44,950 nt of DNA, from assembly GCA_003524305.1 (NCBI GenBank), contig DQHW01000011.1, positions 158,261 to 203,210 of the forward strand, read 5' to 3'. The translations under genes and the position numbers were made by a program. The stretch is from Anaerolineaceae bacterium (lineage in GTDB: Bacteria; Chloroflexota; Anaerolineae; Anaerolineales; Anaerolineaceae). Shown piece after piece: positions 1-7,715 of this stretch; the stretch's first letter is position 1, and every line of letters starts with the position of its first letter. The notes under the pieces are model-generated. The model did no database searches. It saw only the letters and a program-made list of their open reading frames with translations, and was not told the origin of the DNA.

Positions 1-785
1 CCAAACAAGCAAAGCAGTGTGCCAATAATTATATATAACGACACAGCAGTAAAATCATAAAGAAAATAACGAGAAAAGACGCGATCAAAAATGCGGGCAA
101 TCAGGTTAGTCGAAAATATAAATAATTCGCGCGGGACTTTAACTGCGCTGCGTTCGTTTTGATAAATCGCCGGCATGGATATATCCATCACGACAGCGTC
201 CAGCTTACGCAACTCGCAAAGCATGGAAGTCTCAAAGAAATAGCTGCGCGCAATTTTTTTGGGATCAAGATTGACAAGTTTTGATGCCGAAATTGCCGTG
301 TAGCCGTTGGCGGGATCAAAGACATTCCAATAACCGCTTGCTATTTTAGAAAGGAAAGTCAGCCCAAGATTGCTTATCTTGCGGCCAACAGGCATTTTCT
401 TCAAAGCCACGGGGTGTAAAAAACGATTTCCTTTGGTGTAATCAGCCTGCCCATTTTGAATGGGTTCTATCAGACCGGGCATAAACTTCACGTCCATCTG
501 GTCATCACCATCCAGTTTAACTACGATATCTGCTCCCAGGCCGAGCGCATAAGAATATCCGGTGAGTAGGGCGCCTCCAACCCCCATATTCTTCTTGTGA
601 TTGATCAAGGTAACCCGATGATCTTTAATGGTTTTTACCCTGGCGACCGTATCATCCTTGCTGGCATCATTCACCACAATGATATTGTGTACATTTGTTG
701 GAATACCCATAATCACTTTTACAATGGTATCCTCGACGTTATAAGCGGGGATGACCACCGCAATTTTGGAATGGGAATTATCCAT
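1..785 (-). CDS. GT2 family glycosyltransferase (C-terminus off the window)
   Basis: Partial gene read from ATG at 785 leftwards; 261 codons are inside the window and the frame stays open to base 1. The N-terminus (MDNSHSKIAVVIPAYN) is the standard GT-A nucleotide-sugar fold start. It is followed by VVNDASKDDT (about residues 37-46) and the metal-binding DGDDQ (about 92-96), the DPM1/polyprenyl-phosphate glycosyltransferase pattern. A hydrophobic stretch begins near residue 240, so the missing part probably carries membrane helices. The family transfers a sugar from a nucleotide sugar to a lipid phosphate or glycan at the cytoplasmic face. The next two minus-strand genes are GT87-like polyprenol-phosphate-sugar-dependent transferases, so a shared role (making the lipid-linked donor) is a reasonable inference. 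Exact substrate is unknown. Confidence 0.88.
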   Translation of the reverse strand, partial: MDNSHSKIAVVIPAYNVEDTIVKVIMGIPTNVHNIIVVNDASKDDTVARVKTIKDHRVTLINHKKNMGVGGALLTGYSYALGLGADIVVKLDGDDQMDVKFMPGLIEPIQNGQADYTKGNRFLHPVALKKMPVGRKISNLGLTFLSKIASGYWNVFDPANGYTAISASKLVNLDPKKIARSYFFETSMLCELRKLDAVVMDISMPAIYQNERSAVKVPRELFIFSTNLIARIFDRVFSRYFLYDFTAVSLYIIIGTLLCLF

Positions 786-969
786 ACAAACTCCAGATCT
801 GCCGAAAAATAATTCAGTTCAGATATTTTTTATTTACAAATAGTAGATACGAATTTCAAGCTAAATTGTAATTCATTATTCAATTTCCATGGATTGCACG
901 AAGCAAAGTTTAGTCATTTTGATTTATTACTGTTGATGATAATTACCTCAACAACATAATCTAAAGCGT

Positions 970-2307
970 TTATCCATGAACATCATCAATGGCGGTTTTG
1001 ATTCCTGTTTGGTAACATTTTTTCTGGCTGCGAAAAATATTAATAGACATGAACACTTCCAACAACAGAATCCAGACATACTTATTGTTAAAAAACACCA
1101 GGTTTTCATCAATAAATACATTTGAACGGCTAAACATCAGCAGCACACCTGCTAGCAAAACAACCTGAATCAGGTCAAACCACGAAAACTTTTGCACAAA
1201 ATGTTTTATGATCAATCCAAAAAGTATCACGATAGCTATTCCAAAAATTACCAACCTGTAATCTATGCTGTAAGTCGGCAATAAGCACATTATTGGAAAA
1301 CTGACCATAAAAAGCAGGAGGGCGTTAATGGTTGAATATTTCTTTAAAACGATGGATATTGCGGTTATTGCCCAAATCAACAGCGGAATAAAAAAGGTTA
1401 TCCCCCAGATCACAAAAAAGGTTTCAGAAAGAAACTGACCGCTCGTTTTGTCTATGCCAATCGAAAATGAATAAGAAGCATGATTACCCACACCAGCCCA
1501 AACGTTTCCAATTCCTGCACCTTGACCTCCTGAAGTGACTCCCCGGATGAACTCCCACGCCATTTTTGGCCCGAGGCAAAAAAGAAAAGCAAGGTTAACC
1601 AACAAAGCCGGCAAGATGAGCTTCTTGCCGTGTTTAAATAACAAAATGGGAAATAACACAATGGGATAAATTTTAAAATGAACAGCCACAGATAACAGAA
1701 TCACCTGAAGCCAGATGTTGTTTGGCCGCTTGATTAACACCCACATGGCTAACATGCAGTAAAACATCAATATACTGTCAGTGTTGCCCCTTTCCAGGCT
1801 GAATAGGAAAAAATAACTGCTAAAGACAAAATATGACGCCAGGAAAAATAAAATTACTGAGATTATGTTAATTGCAAAATTACTTAGGGGAAGATTTTCC
1901 AGCAAAATCTTTTTTACCATGAGTACGATCATCACCAGGTTAGCCAGGTTTGTCAGAATCAAGATGACTACATGGATAGCATATGCTGTGGTCATGTTAA
2001 AAAACGCATAGGGTAGACCACTTAGCGCCACCAAAGGTGGATAGTTACTTGGATACGTGCCGTTAGGTCCAATGGCAACAAATTGACTTTCGATCAAGTA
2101 ATGAGCCGGATTGTAATAACCCACTCTAAAATCATTACCAGCCGGCGGATAAGTTGGGAAAAGCTTTGCGTCACGATAAAGCCAGGTACCAGGTTCGAAA
2201 TGGGAAAACACATTGTTTATTAAATATACGAGTAGAAAACATGACGTGATGATGACCAACATCACAAATGCCCGAGTATTTTCTTCTTTTTTCAATTTAT
2301 CAATCAT
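970..2307 (-). CDS. GT87-like (DUF2029) membrane glycosyltransferase, copy 1
   Basis: A 445-aa polytopic protein with roughly ten or more hydrophobic segments. After the first membrane helix (about residues 13-33) comes an extracytoplasmic loop with AGNDFRVGYYNP (Asp at 59), which matches in position the essential loop Asp of PimE-type GT-C enzymes. The LERGNTD motif lies near residue 171-177, and HFKIYP further on is also typical of DUF2029/GT87. Family members use polyprenol-phosphate sugars to glycosylate envelope lipids or glycans outside the membrane. The neighbouring gene is a close paralogue in the same orientation (tandem duplication). No strong Shine-Dalgarno is seen before ATG 2307. 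Acceptor and sugar cannot be told from sequence. Confidence 0.8.
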   Translation of the reverse strand: MIDKLKKEENTRAFVMLVIITSCFLLVYLINNVFSHFEPGTWLYRDAKLFPTYPPAGNDFRVGYYNPAHYLIESQFVAIGPNGTYPSNYPPLVALSGLPYAFFNMTTAYAIHVVILILTNLANLVMIVLMVKKILLENLPLSNFAINIISVILFFLASYFVFSSYFFLFSLERGNTDSILMFYCMLAMWVLIKRPNNIWLQVILLSVAVHFKIYPIVLFPILLFKHGKKLILPALLVNLAFLFCLGPKMAWEFIRGVTSGGQGAGIGNVWAGVGNHASYSFSIGIDKTSGQFLSETFFVIWGITFFIPLLIWAITAISIVLKKYSTINALLLFMVSFPIMCLLPTYSIDYRLVIFGIAIVILFGLIIKHFVQKFSWFDLIQVVLLAGVLLMFSRSNVFIDENLVFFNNKYVWILLLEVFMSINIFRSQKKCYQTGIKTAIDDVHG

Positions 2308-2441
2308 GTCTACTCTGTCTTCGTTGGGGATATCTTACTTCGTTTGCACACATGAAAATTACACATCCAGGGTAAAAAACAATCTTCAGTATTGATACTA
2401 CAATTTATAATAACCTAAGTTCAATCCACATCATCAATTGG

Positions 2442-3785
2442 TTACCCAATTTCGATTGATTCTGATTTATTAGCGCTGAATCTTTTTAAGTACCTGAAAA
2501 TATTCAACGCCATAAAAATTTCAAGAAACAGTAACCAGATATATTTATTTTGGATAAACACCATGGTGTTGGGAATAAAAGCATAAGACCGGCTCATCAT
2601 CAAAAATACACCGATCAACAATAAAACTTGAATTACATCAAACCAGGCAAATTTCGTTATAAATAATTTAGTGATCAATCCTGTTAATAGAATAATTGCT
2701 GCGCCGTTAATTACCAGCTTGTAATCCATACTAACTGTCGGCAATAAACCCATTAAGGGGATGCTGCTCATAAAGATTAAAATCGCTTTAGTAACATCGT
2801 ATTTTGATAATATTACGGCAATGGTGGTAATACCCCAGATCAGTAGTGGCACAAGAAAGGATATTGCCCAAATCAAAAAAAAGGTATTGGAAAGGTATTC
2901 TCCACTTGAGGAGTCAATGCCAATTGAAAAAGAATAGGAAGCGTGATTAGCCACGTTTGACCAGGCATTGCCAATACCTACACCTTCTCCACCTGAAGAC
3001 ATCGACTTCAAAAAGGCCCAAGCCATGTTTGGTCCAAGGCAAAAAAGAAAAATGACATTAACTATAACCGTAGGCAAAATAAGTTTCTTACCATGTTTAA
3101 AAAATAACAGTGCGAACAAAATGATCGGATAAATTTTAAAATGCACTGCCACAGACAATAAAATTACTTGTAACCAGATTTTATTTGGATTCTTGATTAA
3201 AACCCAAAATGAACAGAAACAATAAAATAAGGCAAAAATATCCGTGTTCCCGCGTTCAATACTATAAAAAAAGAAATAGCTGCTGAATATATAAGAAGCA
3301 ACCAAAAAAAACAAAATGAAAGAAATTATGTTTACTGAAAATTCTTCTAAACCTGTCTTGAGAAATATGATTTTTTTAACGAATATCAAAGCCATGATCA
3401 GGCATGCCAGGTTCGCTGCAATAAGGAGTACCACATGAATTGCATAAGCTGTAGTCATGTCAAATAACGCGTAAGGCAGACTGCTCAATGCAACCAATGG
3501 CGGATAATTGCTGGGGTAAGTACCGTTTGGACCTATGGCAGAAAAACGAGTGTCAATAAGATAGAAAGCTGGGCGGTAATAACCAACTCTAAAATCATTA
3601 CCAGCAGGAGGGAAGGTTGGAAAAATTCTTGTTTCACGATAAAGCCATGTTCCAAGTTCAAAATGAGTTGTAACGTTGTTTAATAGAAATATCAACAAAA
3701 AACCTGCAATAAAAAGAGCAATCATCACAAAAGCCCGGTCATTTGGATCATTTTTTAGCTTTTCAATCATTTCAACTTTTCTCAT
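2442..3785 (-). CDS. GT87-like (DUF2029) membrane glycosyltransferase, copy 2
   Basis: A 447-aa paralogue of the downstream gene, alignable over its whole length. Both have TWLYR, PPAGNDFRVGYY (Asp 64 here), IGPNGTYPSNYPPLVALS, ERGNTD and WLQVILLSVAVHFKIYP. Differences concentrate in membrane helices and in the segment after the GG(Q/E)G(A/V)GIGN loop, so both copies look intact and under constraint. The gene is AT-rich compared with the central part of the window. The start ATG 3785 has an AGGA-type SD about 10 nt upstream; a second Met at residue 6 is possible. The 130-bp gap to copy 1 shows no terminator, so co-transcription is likely. The role is inferred as envelope glycan or lipid glycosylation with a polyprenol-linked donor. 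Confidence 0.8.
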   Translation of the reverse strand: MRKVEMIEKLKNDPNDRAFVMIALFIAGFLLIFLLNNVTTHFELGTWLYRETRIFPTFPPAGNDFRVGYYRPAFYLIDTRFSAIGPNGTYPSNYPPLVALSSLPYALFDMTTAYAIHVVLLIAANLACLIMALIFVKKIIFLKTGLEEFSVNIISFILFFLVASYIFSSYFFFYSIERGNTDIFALFYCFCSFWVLIKNPNKIWLQVILLSVAVHFKIYPIILFALLFFKHGKKLILPTVIVNVIFLFCLGPNMAWAFLKSMSSGGEGVGIGNAWSNVANHASYSFSIGIDSSSGEYLSNTFFLIWAISFLVPLLIWGITTIAVILSKYDVTKAILIFMSSIPLMGLLPTVSMDYKLVINGAAIILLTGLITKLFITKFAWFDVIQVLLLIGVFLMMSRSYAFIPNTMVFIQNKYIWLLFLEIFMALNIFRYLKRFSANKSESIEIG

Positions 3786-3849
3786 GAAAAATTCATTCCT
3801 GATGAATAGTAAATATTTTATTGATCAAAATTATTCTAACCAAACAATT

Positions 3850-5808
3850 TCAAGAGACAAACACGGTCATGCTGGATATTCCTCTGTTCGCCCAAAGCAT
3901 GTAGGGGATAAAAACAAGTGGAGCGTCATTGACATCCATACCGCGGATGACCCAGGTGCCATTCAACACATTCGTATCAAAAAACGGTTGCAGGCTTTCG
4001 GGGTTTACCTTGACTGACATGATATCCACTGAATTATCAAGACTCTCAAGGCAATAGACAATAGGTCCGCGTGTCACGGCAAATTTGCCGCCGCACTTCG
4101 GAATTCTCCTGTCTTGTTTGATCAACCGAATGGGCATTTCAAAGATTAATTCGATGTCATCATTTGGATTGAACTTACGTGAAAGCCGCATCCAACGAGC
4201 GGCGAAGAAATCCAGGCCATTGGCTGAAGGTGCTCCAGGCAGTACGGAAGATTCATTTATATTAATCTCCCGTCCATTATGCATAACCGTGCAAGCTTCA
4301 GCCCAGGCAGGCAGACGCATGACCAGGTCATAAGAAGCTGGTCCGTCCATTGCGAAACGCAGCTTTACCCGGTTGCCCCATGGCAATTCCGACTCAATAT
4401 GCAAGATAATATGCCGCCGGGAATCAATGCTTATCTCACTGTTGATATATTGGTTGATGCGAATTTCAGCATGATCAAAACTGCACACATTTTTGCCAAT
4501 TGAAGCCCATACCCGCGACAAGTTGGAAGGGCAGCAAGGGATGTCGTACCATTCAGCACGTTGGATCATTCCATGACTTGTGAGTGGGTTGTTGTAAAAA
4601 TAAGAGCAGCCATCACGGGCGATGCCGACTGAAGCGGCGTTATATAACTGCCACTCAAAAAGATCTTCAAACGGCGCTTCGCCGGTGAGATTCGCCATTT
4701 CATGACTCCAAAACATACTGCCAAGCGCCGCACAGGTTTCGGCATATGCCACTTCAGGGTCCAATTCATAGTCGCGACCGAACCCCTCTGAGAGCGGCAG
4801 TGAGCCGATGCCGCCGGTCACATACATGCGCCGGGTTACCATTTGCGTCCAAATTTCGTGCAGGGGTTTAATACGGTTTTCCTGCCCAGGGATTTGTGCC
4901 AACATGGCTTCTGCTGTTTTCAGATAACAAAACCGAACCGAATGCCCTTCTGCCTTTTTTTGATCTGCAATGGGTTTGTGCTGTTGGTTGTATTTGCCGC
5001 TTAAAGCGCTCAAAGCAAATCTTGGACCTGCCCAGAACGGGACTACATTTTTGTTACGCTCCGGGAGTTTGAAGGTATTGTGATCTGGATGCTCTCGCAG
5101 CCAGGCTTTACGTGCTTGTGCCACTATATTCATGCGCCGATTGGAATCCATCACCTGATTGAACATTTTATAAGGGAAGAACTTGATGGTTCCACGTCGT
5201 TCGAGAAAGGCTTTTGCCAGGGCCAGATATTCTATGCGGTCAGTCGCCTTCCACAATTTGATCAAAGCTATTTCAATTTCTTCGTGTCCGTCTGTAAATT
5301 CGGGGGTCGAATCGGCAAAATCTTTGACTAAAAGGTCAGCCGCTTTTTGGGCGATGGAAAGTAATTTTGTTTCTGATGTAGCTTCAAAATGTGAAACAGC
5401 CGCTTCAATGAGATGCCCCAGGCAGTAGAACTCGTGCTCCACCTGTAAATCAACCCAGCGTTGATTTGGAAAGTGTACCTGGTTGTAAGTGTAAATGTAA
5501 CCATCAGGCTGCTGCGCTTTGGTGATCAGGTCAATGAAGTCATTTACGAGTTTTATCAATTCCGGGTTTGGATAATGAAACATTATTCGTGATGCTGCAT
5601 CCAACCATTTGAAAGCGTCAGAATCGGAGAAGAAAAAACCTTCTCTGAAACCGGTTTTTAGTCCTGCCGCAATACGAAAATTATCGATACAACGTGTGGT
5701 CTCAAGCTTTTGCCACTGGTAGAAAATCGCGTGATCAGCATTAAGTTTCTGCTTGTCATCCCAAAACCCGCCTGTAATGGTAACTTCATGAATGGTCGGT
5801 TCTCTCAT
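3850..5808 (-). CDS. GH127 family glycosidase (beta-L-arabinofuranosidase type)
   Basis: A 652-aa soluble protein with no signal peptide, matching the DUF1680/GH127 architecture: an (alpha/alpha) barrel followed by beta domains. The known active-site set is present with family spacing: candidate acid/base Glu 341 (EGFGRDYELD), zinc ligands Glu 357 and Cys 359 (AETCAALG), and the CCPSN pair Cys 425-Cys 426, whose first Cys is the nucleophile in HypBA1. TGGIG (331-335) precedes it. It therefore should be an active Cys-nucleophile glycoside hydrolase, probably cytoplasmic, acting on L-arabinofuranose or a similar sugar. SD AAAGGA lies 8 nt before ATG 5808. Upstream lpdA is divergent; downstream are the GT87 genes. 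The sugar specificity within GH127 is not settled by motifs. Confidence 0.9.
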   Translation of the reverse strand: MREPTIHEVTITGGFWDDKQKLNADHAIFYQWQKLETTRCIDNFRIAAGLKTGFREGFFFSDSDAFKWLDAASRIMFHYPNPELIKLVNDFIDLITKAQQPDGYIYTYNQVHFPNQRWVDLQVEHEFYCLGHLIEAAVSHFEATSETKLLSIAQKAADLLVKDFADSTPEFTDGHEEIEIALIKLWKATDRIEYLALAKAFLERRGTIKFFPYKMFNQVMDSNRRMNIVAQARKAWLREHPDHNTFKLPERNKNVVPFWAGPRFALSALSGKYNQQHKPIADQKKAEGHSVRFCYLKTAEAMLAQIPGQENRIKPLHEIWTQMVTRRMYVTGGIGSLPLSEGFGRDYELDPEVAYAETCAALGSMFWSHEMANLTGEAPFEDLFEWQLYNAASVGIARDGCSYFYNNPLTSHGMIQRAEWYDIPCCPSNLSRVWASIGKNVCSFDHAEIRINQYINSEISIDSRRHIILHIESELPWGNRVKLRFAMDGPASYDLVMRLPAWAEACTVMHNGREININESSVLPGAPSANGLDFFAARWMRLSRKFNPNDDIELIFEMPIRLIKQDRRIPKCGGKFAVTRGPIVYCLESLDNSVDIMSVKVNPESLQPFFDTNVLNGTWVIRGMDVNDAPLVFIPYMLWANRGISSMTVFVS

Positions 5809-5860
5809 CGCTGCGTCCTTTAATAAAAATGCACTGTCAATATTTTAGCCATTTTTACAA

Positions 5861-5866
5861 TATAAT
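5861..5866 (+). promoter_or_regulatory. Predicted -10 box for lpdA
   Basis: A perfect TATAAT sits 35 nt before the lpdA start codon. No good -35 element is visible at the right distance. The predicted transcript start is near 5873, giving a 5' UTR of about 29 nt. Confidence 0.5.
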
Positions 5867-5901
5867 CAAAATGAAAGTTGAATCAAGAGGTGGAGGAATT
5901 C

Positions 5902-7299
5902 ATGGAAGAATTTGATGTCGTCGTTATTGGAGCCGGACCGGGTGGTTATGTAGCCGCCATTCGCAGTGCACAGTTAGGTATGAAAGTGGCCATTGTAGAC
6001 AAACAATGGTTGGGAGGAGTTTGTCTGAACGTGGGCTGCATACCCTCCAAATCATTGCTCAAAAATGCCGAGGTCGCTCATACCCTGCGCGAACGCGGTA
6101 AGGAATTCGGCTTCTCCTTCGAAAACCTTCAGCTTGATTACGCAGCCGCAGTCAAACGCAGCCGCCAGGTCTCTGACCGCCTGACCCGCGGAATCGGTTT
6201 CTTGATGAAAAAAAATAATATCACCGTCATCATGGGTACAGCAAAAATTGCCCCCTCTGGAAAGGTGATCGTAAATGAAACAGAAGGTACCATCCGCGAA
6301 CTGGAAGCTAAAGATATCATCGTGGCTACCGGATCGCACCCATCCAGCATACCGGGAGTGGTTGTTGACGGCGAAAAAGTGCTCACTTACCAACAAGCCA
6401 TTCTGCAAGAAAAACTGCCCGCCACGGTGATCATCATCGGGGCCGGCGCCATAGGTTTGGAATTCGCCACTCTTTGGAACGCCTATGGCAGCCAGGTCAC
6501 CATGGTTGAAATGCTCCCCAATATCGCCCCGCTGGAAGATGTAGAAGTCAGTGCAGAACTGGCGAAGGCTTTCAGCAAACGCGGCATTGGCATCCATGTA
6601 AATACGCGGGTGAAATCCGTAGAGACAATCGCAAATGGTGTAAAAGTGACCGTTGAAGGCGAAGGCGGCATCCAGGTTTTGGAAGCCGAACAAGCGTTGG
6701 TAGCCACCGGGTTTAAACCCAATACAGCAGATCTCGGACTTGAAGAACTGGGCGTTGAGCTGACTGAACGCAAGTTCATTGTTGTTGAAGATGACATGTC
6801 TACCAGTGTGGAGCATGTATGGGCAATCGGCGATGTGACCGGCGAACTGCTTCTCGCGCATGTCGCTTCAAGACAAGGCATCATTTGTGCCGAAGCAATC
6901 GCGCTTGAAGAAATTGAACCCATAAACTATGTTTATGTTCCCCGGGCAACCTACTGTTTTCCGCAGGTTGCATCTTTTGGCCTCACTGAAGCACAAGCTC
7001 GTGAACGATTTGAATCGGTCAAGGTTGGTAAGTTTCCTTTCCAGGCATTGGGCAAGGCGTTAGGCCTGGGCGATTATGCCGGGTTCGTGAAGATCGTTAT
7101 GGACGGAACGGACGACACAATCTTGGGTGCCCACATGATCGGCCCGGAAGTATCCGAATTGCTGCCTGAATTAACCCTGGCGCAGCTCAACGGCATGACC
7201 GTGGAAGATATTGCGCGCAATATCCACGCCCACCCCACCCTAAGTGAAGCACTGATGGAAGCAGCCGAAAGCGCACTGGGGCGAGCCATCCACATGTAA
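5902..7299 (+). CDS. lpdA: Dihydrolipoyl dehydrogenase (E3)
   Basis: A 465-aa FAD/NAD-dependent disulfide reductase that reoxidises dihydrolipoamide in 2-oxoacid dehydrogenase or glycine-cleavage complexes. FAD motif VIGAGPGG is at about residues 8-15, the redox disulfide GGVCLNVGCIPS has Cys 41 and Cys 46, the NAD-binding GAGAIGLE is near 185, the second FAD motif AIGDVTG follows, and the C-terminal HAHPTLSEA holds the catalytic His-Glu pair. Start ATG 5902 is chosen over an in-frame TTG at 5878 because GGTGGAGG lies just upstream and the Rossmann motif then sits at the usual distance from the N-terminus. No E1/E2 or lipoate genes are adjacent, so it is encoded alone and may serve several complexes. 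Confidence 0.95.
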   Translation: MEEFDVVVIGAGPGGYVAAIRSAQLGMKVAIVDKQWLGGVCLNVGCIPSKSLLKNAEVAHTLRERGKEFGFSFENLQLDYAAAVKRSRQVSDRLTRGIGFLMKKNNITVIMGTAKIAPSGKVIVNETEGTIRELEAKDIIVATGSHPSSIPGVVVDGEKVLTYQQAILQEKLPATVIIIGAGAIGLEFATLWNAYGSQVTMVEMLPNIAPLEDVEVSAELAKAFSKRGIGIHVNTRVKSVETIANGVKVTVEGEGGIQVLEAEQALVATGFKPNTADLGLEELGVELTERKFIVVEDDMSTSVEHVWAIGDVTGELLLAHVASRQGIICAEAIALEEIEPINYVYVPRATYCFPQVASFGLTEAQARERFESVKVGKFPFQALGKALGLGDYAGFVKIVMDGTDDTILGAHMIGPEVSELLPELTLAQLNGMTVEDIARNIHAHPTLSEALMEAAESALGRAIHM

Positions 7300-7327
7300 A
7301 AAAACAAAATATTAAGTTGTATTTCAT

Positions 7328-7373
7328 TCCTCCTGAATGGATAATGGTACTATCGCTATCATATTCAGGAGGA
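7328..7373 (+). promoter_or_regulatory. Inverted repeat masking a Shine-Dalgarno
   Basis: TCCTCCTGAAT (7328-7338) is exactly complementary to ATTCAGGAGGA (7363-7373), the second arm containing the whole SD of the next gene. In RNA this forms an 11-bp hairpin with a 24-nt loop that would hide the ribosome binding site. The pairing is seen directly; a regulatory role (thermosensor, ligand or small RNA) is inference. Confidence 0.5.
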
Positions 7374-7376
7374 TTT

Positions 7377-7658
7377 ATGTATACAGATCAGGATATCGCC
7401 AATTTGGTCGCCAGAGTTCAACAGCTTGAAATGCAAGCCGCCACCCGTCAAGCATCTGGAACCCCTAACATTAAGATGTTGTCTCCCAATTTTTTGACAA
7501 GAGCCTTTGCAGTGTGGGGACATAATTTTGTAGCCAGCTTATTAATCGGTATTGCTCTATCATGCGTTATGAGCATTATTGGCTTAATTTTAGGAGCAGC
7601 AGTGGGGGCAACCGCACTTGATTGGATGAATCAACTGATCGGATCAATGCCAAGATAA
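7377..7658 (+). CDS. Small membrane protein, unknown function
   Basis: A 93-aa protein starting at ATG 7377, four nt after a strong AGGAGG-type SD; an in-frame ATG at 7317 would start before the SD hairpin and is less likely. The first 30 residues (MYTDQDIANLVARVQQLEMQ...) look like a short amphipathic or coiled helix. A single long hydrophobic region follows (about residues 45-75, FVASLLIGIALSCVMSIIGLILGAAVGA), glycine-rich enough to be a helical hairpin. It lies between lpdA and secA but secA has its own promoter, so it seems to be a separate unit. Not a recognised family. Confidence 0.6.
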   Translation: MYTDQDIANLVARVQQLEMQAATRQASGTPNIKMLSPNFLTRAFAVWGHNFVASLLIGIALSCVMSIIGLILGAAVGATALDWMNQLIGSMPR

Positions 7659-7682
7659 TTAATAAAAGTCATATACACGCTA

Positions 7683-7691
7683 TGCTATAAT
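7683..7691 (+). promoter_or_regulatory. Extended -10 promoter for secA
   Basis: TGCTATAAT (extended -10, TGn plus a perfect TATAAT at 7686-7691) lies 24 nt before the secA ATG. The -35 region is poor, as expected for extended -10 promoters. Predicted transcript start near 7698. Confidence 0.6.
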
Positions 7692-7715
7692 CACCTTTTG
7701 ACAAAAGAGGTGACT

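Noticed and set aside
6052..6861. 269-aa minus-strand open frame inside lpdA
   Set aside because: It is antisense to a well-conserved dihydrolipoyl dehydrogenase, has no SD or recognisable domain, and its residues mirror the lpdA codon pattern.
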